A stretch of 64,000 nt of DNA from Microbacterium sp. MYb72. Lineage in GTDB: Bacteria; Actinomycetota; Actinomycetes; Actinomycetales; Microbacteriaceae. This document shows positions 33,668 to 42,338 of this stretch, in pieces. Under the pieces are notes generated by a model that searched no databases, had not been told where the DNA came from, and saw only the letters and a program-made list of their open reading frames with translations. The stretch's first letter is position 1, and every line of letters starts with the position of its first letter. A program made the position numbers and the translations under genes. The stretch spans positions 1-64,000 of the forward strand of contig NZ_PCOT01000006.1 in assembly GCF_002979415.1 (NCBI RefSeq), in the 5' to 3' direction.

Positions 33668-34687
33668 ATGAGCGTGGTGGAAGCGGCGCAGAACGCGCAG
33701 CAGAAGAAGGAGAGGGCCGGCGGCCCGCGGTTCTGGTGGTACCTGTTGCGACGGGTCGGCCAGGGCGTGATCGTCATCCTCATCGTGACGCTGATCGTGT
33801 TCGCGCTGCTCCACCTCGCCATGCCGCAGGGGCCGGCAGCCGGCATCCTCGGCATGCAGGCCTCGCAGGAGCAGATCGATGCGTTCAACAAGGAGAACGG
33901 CTTCGATCTGCCCCTGTGGCAGCAGTACCTCAACTTCCTCGGGCAGCTGATCCAGGGCGACCTCGGCGACTCGTTCAAGCTCAACCGCCCCGTGGCCGAC
34001 GCCATCGGCCAGCGCCTGCCGAAGACGCTGATCCTCGCGCTGATCTCGATGATCTTCGCTCTGATCATCGCGATCCCGATGGGCATCTTCCAGGCCGTGC
34101 GCCGCGGCAAGGCGGCCGACTACGCGCTGACCACCTGGAACTTCATCATCTACTCGACCCCGTCGTTCTTCCTCGGGCTCATCCTGGTGATCGTGTTCGC
34201 CCAGTGGCTGCGGCTCGTGCCGGCACAGGCGCCGCAGGGCGAGACCGTCGGCGAGGTGCTGGCGAATCCGGCGGGTCTCGTGCTGCCGGTGCTGACCGCG
34301 GCGCTCGGCATCATCGCGACGTTCTCCCGCTACATGCGCTCCGCGACCATCGACAACCTCTCCGAGGACTACGTCCGCACCGCCAGGGCGAAGGGCACGC
34401 CGATCCCCGTGGTGATCACCCGTCACGTGGTGCGCAACTCCCTGACCCCCGTGATCGCCATGCTCGGCTACTACCTGCCGGTCATGTTCGGCGGCATGAT
34501 CGTCGTCGAATCGCTCTTCAACTACCCCGGCATGGGCCTGCTGTTCTGGACCTCGGCGCAGACCTCCGACTACCCCGTGCTGATCGGCTGCATCCTGGTG
34601 ATCGCGCTCGCGACGGTCATCGGATCGCTGCTCGCCGACATCATCCAGGCGCTGCTCGATCCGCGCACCCGAGAGGAGCTCTCGTGA
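33668..34687 (+). CDS. Dpp-type ABC permease (DppB-like)
   Basis: A 339-residue permease with the DppB N-terminal helix (YLLRRVGQGVIVILIVTLIVFALLH is the first segment, residues about 25-49), the large extracellular loop and further helices. The cytoplasmic EAA-type loop is near EDYVRTARAKGTPIPVVITRH. Stop overlaps the next gene's GTG start (GTGA), so both permease subunits are coupled. Confidence 0.93.
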   Translation: MSVVEAAQNAQQKKERAGGPRFWWYLLRRVGQGVIVILIVTLIVFALLHLAMPQGPAAGILGMQASQEQIDAFNKENGFDLPLWQQYLNFLGQLIQGDLGDSFKLNRPVADAIGQRLPKTLILALISMIFALIIAIPMGIFQAVRRGKAADYALTTWNFIIYSTPSFFLGLILVIVFAQWLRLVPAQAPQGETVGEVLANPAGLVLPVLTAALGIIATFSRYMRSATIDNLSEDYVRTARAKGTPIPVVITRHVVRNSLTPVIAMLGYYLPVMFGGMIVVESLFNYPGMGLLFWTSAQTSDYPVLIGCILVIALATVIGSLLADIIQALLDPRTREELS

Positions 34688-35562
34688 GCACGACGACCAT
34701 CGTGATGCGCACGCTGACCCCGCGCCAGCGCGGCATGCGCCGCTTCCTGCAGAACAAGCTCGCGGTCTTCGGGATCGTGACCATCGCCCTGTTCCTGCTC
34801 TTCTGCTTCGTGGGGCCGCTGATCCATCCGACGGATCAGATCCACACCGATCTGCGCAGCACGATGCTGCCTCCCGGCTCGGCCGGGCACCCCCTCGGCA
34901 CGGACGACGTCGGCTACGACGTGCTCGGCCGCCTCATGGTCGGCGGGCAGATCTCGATCCTCATCGGGCTCGCGGCCGGGGTCCTCGCGACCGTGATCGG
35001 CACCCTCTGGGGAGCGATCGCCGGGTACGTGGGCGGCGCGGTGGACACCGTGATGATGCGCGTCGTCGACGCGGGCATCGCGATCCCCGCGACCTTCCTG
35101 CTGCTCATCCTCTCCGCGATCCTGCGTCCGAGCGTCCCGCTGATGATCTGCGTCATCGGGCTGGTGTCCTGGCTCGTCCCTGCGCGTCTGGTGCGCGCCG
35201 AATCGATCTCGCTGAAGTCGCGAGAGTACGTGCTGGCGCTGCGGGCCATGGGCGGCACCCACTCCCGCGCGGTGCTCAAGCACATCGTGCCCAACACGGT
35301 CGGCACGATCGTCGTGAACGCGACGTTCCAGGTCGCCGACGCCATCCTGCTCGTCGCCTACATCTCGTTCCTCGGCATGGGGCTGCAGAAGCCGGCCACC
35401 GACTGGGGCGCCATGCTCACGAGCGGCATCACGTACACGTACGCGGGCGCCTGGTGGCTGATCTTCCCCGCAGGCTTCTGCATCGTGCTCACGGTCTGCG
35501 CGTTCAACAGCATCGGCGACGGGCTCCGTGACTTCTTCGACGTGAAGGGGCGTGCCGCATGA
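34684..35562 (+). CDS. Dpp-type ABC permease (DppC-like)
   Basis: A 292-residue DppC-type permease. It begins with an N-terminal helix (LAVFGIVTIALFLLFCFVGP), then GTDDVGYDVLGRLMVGGQIS and a core permease domain with the docking loop SREYVLALRAMGGTHSRAV. GTG 34684 overlaps the DppB stop; its own stop overlaps the ATPase start (ATGA). Confidence 0.93.
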   Translation: MSTTTIVMRTLTPRQRGMRRFLQNKLAVFGIVTIALFLLFCFVGPLIHPTDQIHTDLRSTMLPPGSAGHPLGTDDVGYDVLGRLMVGGQISILIGLAAGVLATVIGTLWGAIAGYVGGAVDTVMMRVVDAGIAIPATFLLLILSAILRPSVPLMICVIGLVSWLVPARLVRAESISLKSREYVLALRAMGGTHSRAVLKHIVPNTVGTIVVNATFQVADAILLVAYISFLGMGLQKPATDWGAMLTSGITYTYAGAWWLIFPAGFCIVLTVCAFNSIGDGLRDFFDVKGRAA

Positions 35563-37226
35563 GCGACGCACTGCTGGAGATCTCCGATCTGAAGGTCACG
35601 TTCCGCACCGAGGACGGCGCCGTGGATGCCGTCAAGGGCATCGACCTCGAGGTCCGACCCGGCGAGGTTCTCGCGCTGGTCGGCGAGTCCGGCTCGGGCA
35701 AGTCCGTCACGGCGATGGCCATCCTCAAGCTGCTGCCGCGCACGGCCGCCGTCACCGGCTCGATCCGGCTCGCCGGACGAGAGCTCCTTCCGCTCAGGGA
35801 AGCCGAGATGAACGGCATCCGCGGCGCCGAGATCTCGATGGTGTTCCAGGAGCCGATGACCGCGCTCAACCCGAGCATGCGCATCGGCGATCAGATCACC
35901 GAGGCGATCCTCAACCACGGCGGCGTGTCGAAGGCCGACGCGTGGGAGCGCGCGGTCGAGATGCTCGGACGCGTCGGCATCCCCGATCCGTCTCGGCGGG
36001 CGAAGAGCTATCCGCACGAGCTGTCCGGCGGTCAGCGTCAGCGCGTCGTCATCGCCATCGCCCTCTCGTGCGAGCCGCAGCTGATCATCGCCGACGAGCC
36101 GACGACAGCGCTCGACGTGACGGTGCAGGCGGAGATCCTCGATCTCATCCGCCGCCTCGCAGCCGAATCGGGTACCGCGTTCCTCCTCGTCACGCACAAC
36201 ATGGGCGTCGTGGCGGACATCGCCGACCGGGTCGCCGTGATGTTCCGCGGCACGATGGTCGAGGTCGGCGACACCCGCACCGTGCTCACCGCGCCCCGAG
36301 AGGACTACACGAAGAAGCTCCTCAGCGCCGTGCCCTCGCTGCCCGACGCCGCGAGCGTCGTGGAGCGCGAGCCCGAGCGCGAGCTCGCCGACGCCGTGCT
36401 CGAACTGGATGCCGCCAGCGTGACCTACCGTCGCGGCGGACGGCCCTTCCTCGCGCTCGACGGCGTGAGCCTGAGCATCGCCCCCGGTGAGATCGTCGGT
36501 CTCGTCGGCGAATCGGGCTCGGGCAAGTCGACGCTCGGCCGCGCTGCCCTGGGGCTGCTGCCGCTGTCGAGCGGTGGGATGACGCTGTTCGGCGAGAAGG
36601 TCGGCCGCGGCGGCGTCTCCGGGCGGCGTGAGCGCGAGCTGCGCGGCAGGGTCGGAGCGATCTTCCAGGACCCGGGGTCGAGCCTCGACCCGCGCATGAC
36701 GGTGGGAGAGGCGATCTCCGAGCCCATGCTCGTGCAGCGGCGGAAGATGCCGACGACCGCCGCGCAGCGCCGCACCCGCGTGGCCGAGCTGCTCGACGCC
36801 GTCGAACTCCCCGCGAACTACGCGACCAGGTACCCGCACGAGCTCTCGGGCGGACAGCGTCAGCGCATCGGCCTCGCCCGCGCCATCGCCCTGGAGCCGG
36901 AGCTCATCATCGCCGACGAGCCGACCTCGGCCCTCGACGTCTCGGTGCAGGCCGCGGTGCTCGAGGTGCTGCGCGACCTGCAGGAGAAGATGCACTTCGC
37001 CTGCCTCTTCATCAGCCACGACCTCGCGGTCGTGCACGAGATCTCCGACCGGGTGGCCGTGATGCTGAAGGGCGAGATCGTCGAGACCGGTTCGGCCGAC
37101 GACGTGCTCCTGGCTCCACAGCATCCCTACAGCCGTCGCCTCCTGGCCTCGGTCCCCGTGCCCGATCCGGACAAGCAGGCGCTGCGACGGGAGGCCCGAG
37201 CGGCCGCCCGGGTGACCGCCCCGTGA
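35559..37226 (+). CDS. fused double ABC ATPase (DppD-DppF)
   Basis: A 555-residue fusion of two ATPases that are often separate proteins. Walker A GESGSGKS occurs at residues 42-49 and again near 317; ELSGGQRQR signature and LIIADEPT Walker B occur in both halves. The C-terminal helices with the QHPYSRRLLASVP segment mark the oligopeptide-type end. It powers the importer formed by the preceding genes. Stop overlaps the ROK kinase GTG start. Confidence 0.94.
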   Translation: MSDALLEISDLKVTFRTEDGAVDAVKGIDLEVRPGEVLALVGESGSGKSVTAMAILKLLPRTAAVTGSIRLAGRELLPLREAEMNGIRGAEISMVFQEPMTALNPSMRIGDQITEAILNHGGVSKADAWERAVEMLGRVGIPDPSRRAKSYPHELSGGQRQRVVIAIALSCEPQLIIADEPTTALDVTVQAEILDLIRRLAAESGTAFLLVTHNMGVVADIADRVAVMFRGTMVEVGDTRTVLTAPREDYTKKLLSAVPSLPDAASVVEREPERELADAVLELDAASVTYRRGGRPFLALDGVSLSIAPGEIVGLVGESGSGKSTLGRAALGLLPLSSGGMTLFGEKVGRGGVSGRRERELRGRVGAIFQDPGSSLDPRMTVGEAISEPMLVQRRKMPTTAAQRRTRVAELLDAVELPANYATRYPHELSGGQRQRIGLARAIALEPELIIADEPTSALDVSVQAAVLEVLRDLQEKMHFACLFISHDLAVVHEISDRVAVMLKGEIVETGSADDVLLAPQHPYSRRLLASVPVPDPDKQALRREARAAARVTAP

Positions 37227-38182
37227 CGGCGCTCGCCTCCGACGCGCACAGGAGCAGGGGCAGGACGGGCGACCGCGGCGCCGCGGTCGTGCTGGGGCTC
37301 GACGTCGGCGGGTCCAGCGTCAAGCACCTCCTCGCCAGCGCCGACGCGTCGATGTCGCAGCCGCCGACGCCGCTCGCGCGCGGCAGGAACGCGACGCCCA
37401 CCGCCTCGCCGGCCGAGGCGCTGGCGGCCATCGCGGAGACGGTGACGGGCGAGCACTCCCTGGCCCGCCTCGTGCTCTCGATCCCCGGCATCGTGGACGA
37501 GGAGAACGGCGTCGTCATCCGGTCGACCAACATCCCCGCGCTCGACGGGGCCCCCCTCGGACGCCAGCTCGAGTCCGCGCTCGGCGTGCCGGTCGACGTG
37601 ATCAACGACGGGCACGCGGCGGCGGTCGCCGAGGCCTCGTGGGGCGCGGGCGCCGGCATCGATGACATCTTCGTGCTGGCCCTCGGCACCGGGATCGCCG
37701 GCGCGCACGTGGTCGACGGGCGGGTCGTCACGGGTGCCCACGGGTCGGCGGGGGAGCTCGGACACGTCACGATCGACCCGATGGGCGGCGAGTGCTCGTG
37801 CGGTCGCCGCGGGTGCCTGGAGACCATCATCGGAGCCCCCGCGCTCGATGCGGCGTGGGCGGATGCCGGTGGCCGCGGTGGACCGGAGGCGCTGCTCGAC
37901 GCGTTCGCGGCGGGCGACGGCGCGGCGACCGCGATCGTGCGCCGTGCCTCGTCGGCTCTGGCCGAAGCCATCCTCACGCTCTGCGCCGTCGTGGACCCCG
38001 GGGGCATCGTGATCGGCGGCGGGCTCGCCCAGGCGCCGCATCATCTGGTGACGCTCGCCGAGCGCTACGTGCGGGAGCGAGCGACGTTCCATCGTGTTCC
38101 GCCCATCGTCCCGGCGACGCTCGGCGGATGGGCGGGCGCCAACGGCACCGTGCTCACCGCGCTCCGCCGCCAGCACGCCTGA
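37223..38182 (+). CDS. ROK-family sugar kinase
   Basis: A 319-residue glucokinase-like ROK enzyme: VLGLDVGGSSVKHLL phosphate loop, the active-site aspartate in VINDGHAAAVAEA, LGTGIAGAHV and the zinc motif CSCGRRGCLE near residue 191. It lacks the DNA-binding domain of ROK repressors, so it is a kinase, likely for glucose, mannose, allose or an N-acetylated hexosamine. It ends the coupled Dpp operon, implying that the imported compound contains a sugar. Confidence 0.9.
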   Translation: MTALASDAHRSRGRTGDRGAAVVLGLDVGGSSVKHLLASADASMSQPPTPLARGRNATPTASPAEALAAIAETVTGEHSLARLVLSIPGIVDEENGVVIRSTNIPALDGAPLGRQLESALGVPVDVINDGHAAAVAEASWGAGAGIDDIFVLALGTGIAGAHVVDGRVVTGAHGSAGELGHVTIDPMGGECSCGRRGCLETIIGAPALDAAWADAGGRGGPEALLDAFAAGDGAATAIVRRASSALAEAILTLCAVVDPGGIVIGGGLAQAPHHLVTLAERYVRERATFHRVPPIVPATLGGWAGANGTVLTALRRQHA

Positions 38183-38192
38183 CGCGTCGCGT

Positions 38193-38255
38193 CGCTCCCG
38201 TCGCAAGAACTCCCGGTATTCGGAGCGGATACCGGGATCATTCGCGACGGGAGCG
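38193..38255. repeat. long nested inverted repeat, CGCTCCCGTCGC type
   Basis: Outer arms CGCTCCCGTCGC (38193-38204) and GCGACGGGAGCG (38244-38255) and inner arms TCCCGGTAT (38211-38219) and ATACCGGGA (38229-38237). Outer arms, the CCGGGATC...TTCGCGACGGGAGCG right half and the following GGATGCC match the element at 21009-21073. It lies just after the ROK kinase stop. Confidence 0.75.
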
Positions 38256-38292
38256 GATGCCGCCCCCAGGACACTCGCGTAAAATCAGCACA

Positions 38293-39810
38293 ATGACCGA
38301 TGCCCCCGACCCCGCTGACCTCCTCGGACCGGGCGTCGACCCCGACGATCTCGCGACCACGCTGCGAGTGCTGGCCGAGCTGCACGAGATCGACAACGAG
38401 CATCCGGACTTCGTGGCCGTGCGCCACGCGACCGCCGCGATGTTCAAGGCCGTCAAGCGCGTGCGTCGCAAGGAGATCCGCGACGCGATCGCCGAGGCCG
38501 ACAAGGCCGTCGTCGCTCGCACCGCGACGGGCGCCCCCGACCGCATCGACGACGAGACCCGCGGCAACGACCTCGCGACGAGCGTGGTCGACGCCCCGAT
38601 CGCCGGCGAGCTCATCAAGCCGCGCAACTGCTACATCTGCAAGCAGCCGTACACGCTCGTCGACGCGTTCTACCACCAGCTCTGCCCCGACTGCGCGCGC
38701 TTCAGCCACGGCAAGCGCAACGCCCGCACCGACCTCACCGGCAAGCGCGCGCTGCTCACCGGAGGCCGCGCGAAGATCGGCATGCACATCGCGCTGAGGC
38801 TGCTCCGCGACGGCGCGCACACCACTATCACGACGCGCTTCCCGAGGGATGCCGTCCGCCGATTCTCGGCCCTGCCGGACTCGGCCGACTGGCTGCACCG
38901 TCTGCGCGTCGTCGGCATCGACCTGCGCGACCCCGCGCAGGTGATCGGCCTCGCCGACTCGGTCGCGGCGCAGGGACCCCTCGACATCCTCATCAACAAC
39001 GCCGCGCAGACCGTGCGGCGCTCGCCCGGCGCGTACTCGCTGCTGGCGGATGCCGAGCTGCAGCCGCTGCCCGACGGACCGCTGCCGGAGATGGAGACGT
39101 TCGGTCACACGAACGACCAGCACCCGCAGGCCCTGCAGGCCTCGGTGGACGCGCATCCGCTGCTGTCGGTCGCAGCCCTCGGCGGCACCGTCGCCGCGCA
39201 GGGCGGTCAGGCGCTCACGGCCGAGGACCTCGCCCGGCTCGCGATGGCTCCAGGCTCATCGTCGTTGGAGAAGCACGCCGACGGCACCGCGATCGACGCG
39301 GGCGGACTCGTGCCCGACGTCAACCGTGTGAACAGCTGGGTGCAGTCGGTCGACCAGGTCGACCCGCTGGAGATGCTCGAGGTGCAGCTGTGCAACACCA
39401 CGGCGCCGTTCCTGCTGATCAGCCGCCTGCGTCCGTCGATGGCGGCGTCGAGCGCGCACCGGAAGTACGTGGTCAACGTCTCGGCGATGGAGGGGCAGTT
39501 CTCCCGCCGCTACAAGGGCCCCGGTCACCCGCACACGAACATGGCGAAGGCCGCGCTGAACATGCTCACCCGCACCAGCGCCGGAGAGATGCTGGAGACC
39601 GACGGCATCCTGATGACCGCCGTCGACACCGGCTGGATCACCGACGAGCGCCCGCACTTCACGAAGGTGCGCCTGGCGGAGGAGGGCTTCCATGCCCCGC
39701 TCGACCTCGTCGACGGCGCCGCCCGAGTGTACGACCCGATCGTGCGCGGCGAGGCCGGCGAAGACGTGCACGGCGTGTTCCTGAAGGACTACGAGCCCAG
39801 CCCCTGGTGA
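38293..39810 (+). CDS. zinc-ribbon SDR-like protein without catalytic tyrosine
   Basis: A 505-residue protein. An acidic/helical N-terminal region is followed by a four-cysteine ribbon (Cys113, Cys116, Cys131, Cys134) and an SDR Rossmann domain (TGGRAKIG at 156-163, NNAAQT). The active site keeps a serine in NVSAMEG (Ser397) and Lys419, but the tyrosine four residues before the lysine is threonine (Thr415). A long insertion (about 250-350) is unusual for SDRs. ATG 38293 fits the start of the acidic N-terminus. It may be a non-redox or altered-chemistry member; function unknown. Confidence 0.85.
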   Translation: MTDAPDPADLLGPGVDPDDLATTLRVLAELHEIDNEHPDFVAVRHATAAMFKAVKRVRRKEIRDAIAEADKAVVARTATGAPDRIDDETRGNDLATSVVDAPIAGELIKPRNCYICKQPYTLVDAFYHQLCPDCARFSHGKRNARTDLTGKRALLTGGRAKIGMHIALRLLRDGAHTTITTRFPRDAVRRFSALPDSADWLHRLRVVGIDLRDPAQVIGLADSVAAQGPLDILINNAAQTVRRSPGAYSLLADAELQPLPDGPLPEMETFGHTNDQHPQALQASVDAHPLLSVAALGGTVAAQGGQALTAEDLARLAMAPGSSSLEKHADGTAIDAGGLVPDVNRVNSWVQSVDQVDPLEMLEVQLCNTTAPFLLISRLRPSMAASSAHRKYVVNVSAMEGQFSRRYKGPGHPHTNMAKAALNMLTRTSAGEMLETDGILMTAVDTGWITDERPHFTKVRLAEEGFHAPLDLVDGAARVYDPIVRGEAGEDVHGVFLKDYEPSPW

Positions 39811-39841
39811 GGCCGCGCGTACCCGATCGGGCGCCGCAGGC

Positions 39842-40966
39842 TTACGCGACCGGGTGCCCCTGCAGCGGGTAGGGGAGCGGATGCGGCAGCCACACCGTCA
39901 CGTTCAGGCCGCCGCCGGGGCGTGCGGTCAGCACGAGGGAGCCGTCGTGGGCCTGCGCGATGCGCTGCACGATCGCGAGCCCCAGGCCGACGCCCACGTG
40001 GTCGGCGTCGCGGGCGCGCTCGGCTCCGCGCTGGAACGGCTCGGCGAGAGCCGCGACGACGTGCGGGGGCAGGTGGGGGCCGGTGTTCTCCACCACCAGG
40101 GCCAGGGCCCGCTCCTGCGCGTGCGTGCGCACCGTGACGGCGCCGTCGGCGGGGAGGTTGTGCACGATCGCGTTGTGCACGAGGTTCATGATCAGCTGCT
40201 GCAGCAGCGCGGGGTTGCCGAGCACGATCGCCGCATCGCCCGCGACGTCGACGGCGACCCCGCGCTTCTCGGCCAGCGGCAGCAGCGACTCGGCGGCCTC
40301 CTCGGCGAGCAGCGACAGGTCGACGATCTCGCGGGTGAACGCCCGACGATCGGCGCGGCTGAGCAGCAGCAGAGCCTCGGTGACCTCGATGGCCCTGACG
40401 TTGACCTCCTGCAGGCGGTCGATCAGCTCGTCCACGTCGCGGTCGGGATCGGCGCGGGCCACGTCGAGCATGGTCTGCGAGATCGCCAGGGGGGTGCGCA
40501 GCTCGTGCGAGGCGTTCGCGGCGAAGCGCTGCTGCTCGGCCATGTTCTGCTCGAGCCGGTCGAGCATCGAGTCGAACACGTCGGCGAGGTCGCGGAACTC
40601 GTCGCGCGGTCCTTCCAGCGCCACGCGGTGCGACAGGGATCCCTGCGCGGCGAGCTGCGCCGCGTAGCCGATGCGGTTCAGCGGAGCCAGCATCCGCCCT
40701 GCCAGCCACCAGCCGCCCGCCCAGCCGATGGCGAGCAGCACGATCATGACCAGGATCGCGACCGGGACGAACGCCCGCATCAGGTCGGAGCGGTTGGGGA
40801 TGAACATGCCCTCCAGCCCCTGGGGGATCTGCACGTCGGGCACGTAGCGGAGCAGGAACAGCCCCACGGCGGCGAGCAGCAGGAGTCCCGACACCACGAC
40901 GATCCCCGCGTAGCTCAGCGTGAGCTTCATGCGGGCCGTCATGCCGCGGCGCCTAGGCATCGGCAT
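39842..40966 (-). CDS. sensor histidine kinase
   Basis: A 374-residue membrane kinase. Two helices (about residues 15-39 and 66-90) bracket a short ~25-residue outside loop, followed by HAMP-like linker, the dimerisation box with His154 (NASHELRTPL), NLVHNAIVHN (N-box) and GVGLGLAIVQR (G-box). With such a small outside loop it may sense in or near the membrane. Several ATGs are possible (40966, 40960, 40942). It overlaps the response-regulator gene and is divergent from the VanY/Alr/Ddl genes. Confidence 0.9.
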   Translation of the reverse strand: MPMPRRRGMTARMKLTLSYAGIVVVSGLLLLAAVGLFLLRYVPDVQIPQGLEGMFIPNRSDLMRAFVPVAILVMIVLLAIGWAGGWWLAGRMLAPLNRIGYAAQLAAQGSLSHRVALEGPRDEFRDLADVFDSMLDRLEQNMAEQQRFAANASHELRTPLAISQTMLDVARADPDRDVDELIDRLQEVNVRAIEVTEALLLLSRADRRAFTREIVDLSLLAEEAAESLLPLAEKRGVAVDVAGDAAIVLGNPALLQQLIMNLVHNAIVHNLPADGAVTVRTHAQERALALVVENTGPHLPPHVVAALAEPFQRGAERARDADHVGVGLGLAIVQRIAQAHDGSLVLTARPGGGLNVTVWLPHPLPYPLQGHPVA

Positions 40967-41624
40967 CCGTCCCGATGCGGTACCCGACCCCGGGCACGGT
41001 GAGGATCAGCCAGGGCTCGCCCAGGCGCTTGCGCAGCGACGAGACGGTGATCCGCACGGCGTTCGTGAACGGATCGGCGTTCTCGTCCCACGCCCGCTCC
41101 AGCAGCTCCTCGGCGCTGACGACACCGCCGTTCGCACCGACCAGCACCTCCAGCACGGCGAACTGCTTGCGGGTGAGGGCGACGTAGCGTCCGTCGCGGA
41201 ACACCTCGCGGCGGAACGGGTCGAGCCGCAGCCCCGCGACCTCGAGCACGGGCGGGCGGTTGTGCTGGCGGCGCCGGTCGAGGGCGCGCAGCCTCAGCAC
41301 GAGCTCCCGCAGCTCGAACGGCTTGGTGAGGTAGTCGTCGGCGCCGATCTCGAAGCCGGAGGCCTTGTCGTCGAGTCGGTCGGCGGCGGTCAGCATCAGG
41401 ATCGGGATGCCGCTGCCCGAGGCCACGATCCAGCGGGCGACGTCGTCGCCGGAGGGGCCGGGGATGTCGCGGTCGAGCACGGCGAGGTCGTAGGAGTTGA
41501 CGGCGAGGAGCTCGAGCGCGGTGTCGCCGTCTCCGGCGATGTCGGAGGCGATGGCCTCCAGGCGCAGTCCATCGCGAACCGCCTCGGCGAGGTAGGGCTC
41601 GTCCTCGACGATCAGCACGCGCAT
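40953..41624 (-). CDS. OmpR/PhoB-type response regulator
   Basis: A 223-residue regulator: receiver domain with phosphoacceptor Asp51 (LAVLDRDIPG) and Lys100 (DDYLTKPF), then a winged-helix output domain (YVALTRKQFAVLEVLVGANG, NAVRITVSSLRKRLGEPWLILTVPGVGYRI). It is the partner of the histidine kinase whose start overlaps its 3' end. The likely targets are GCATAT repeats in the 87-base gap before the divergent VanY-like gene. Confidence 0.92.
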   Translation of the reverse strand: MRVLIVEDEPYLAEAVRDGLRLEAIASDIAGDGDTALELLAVNSYDLAVLDRDIPGPSGDDVARWIVASGSGIPILMLTAADRLDDKASGFEIGADDYLTKPFELRELVLRLRALDRRRQHNRPPVLEVAGLRLDPFRREVFRDGRYVALTRKQFAVLEVLVGANGGVVSAEELLERAWDENADPFTNAVRITVSSLRKRLGEPWLILTVPGVGYRIGTDADA

Positions 41625-41646
41625 GGCTGAGAGCTTACGCAACCGG

Positions 41647-41677
41647 GCATATCGGGAGCATATGGAAAACCGCATAC
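41647..41677. promoter_or_regulatory. GCATAT direct repeats, response-regulator box candidate
   Basis: GCATAT at 41647-41652 and 41658-41663, 11 bases apart, and GCATAC at 41672-41677 lie between the divergent response regulator and VanY-like genes. Direct repeats with about one-turn spacing are typical for OmpR-type regulators. The third copy is 14 bases on, so the match is imperfect. Confidence 0.45.
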
Positions 41678-41711
41678 GCCGTGGCAACAGGCTCCCTTCT
41701 TCACTGGAATC

Positions 41712-42338
41712 ATGAACGACAGCCGCTCCCTCAGACAGCGACGCCTCACCACAGTGCTCGGCCTCGCGCTCCTCGCCGCCCTGGTCGCCGGACTCATCGC
41801 CGTGATCGCCCAGCAGGCGTCCGCCCCCGCATCCGCCACCATCGATGCGCCAGGAGGCGCGGCGGCCACCGACAGAACCGTCGACGAACAGGACGGCAAG
41901 ATCGAGGAGGCCGACCGGATCTCGGTGTTCGCCGACACCCCCGCGGTGTCGAACCTCGACGCCGACCTGCTCGCCGCCGTGCGGTCGGCCGCCACCGCCG
42001 CCGAGGAGGACGGCATCCGCCTGCACGTCAACAGCGGCTGGCGCTCCCCGGCCTACCAGGACGAGCTGCTCGCCGACGCCGTCGCGAAGTACGGCTCGGC
42101 AGAGGAGGCTGCGCGCTGGGTGGCGACGCCCGAGCGGTCGGAGCACGTCTCCGGCAAGGCGATCGACCTCGGCCCCGTCGCCGGTCAGGACTGGCTCTCG
42201 CGTCACGGTGCGGAGTTCGGCCTGTGCCAGATCTACGGCAACGAGCCGTGGCACTTCGAGCTGCGTCCGTCGGCTCCGGCCAACGGCTGCCCGCTCATGT
42301 ACGACGACCCCACCGCCGATCCGAGGACCCAGCGATGA
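41712..42338 (+). CDS. VanY-like D,D-carboxypeptidase, membrane-anchored
   Basis: A 208-residue M15B peptidase. A membrane helix (residues 13-33) exposes the enzyme outside the cell. The active site shows SGWRSP (108-113), SEHVSGKAIDL with zinc ligands His145 and Asp152, and NEPWHFEL with Glu178 and His181. Such enzymes remove the terminal D-Ala from peptidoglycan precursors. It is first of a coupled group: its stop overlaps the racemase start. Probably controlled by the divergent two-component system. Confidence 0.9.
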   Translation: MNDSRSLRQRRLTTVLGLALLAALVAGLIAVIAQQASAPASATIDAPGGAAATDRTVDEQDGKIEEADRISVFADTPAVSNLDADLLAAVRSAATAAEEDGIRLHVNSGWRSPAYQDELLADAVAKYGSAEEAARWVATPERSEHVSGKAIDLGPVAGQDWLSRHGAEFGLCQIYGNEPWHFELRPSAPANGCPLMYDDPTADPRTQR

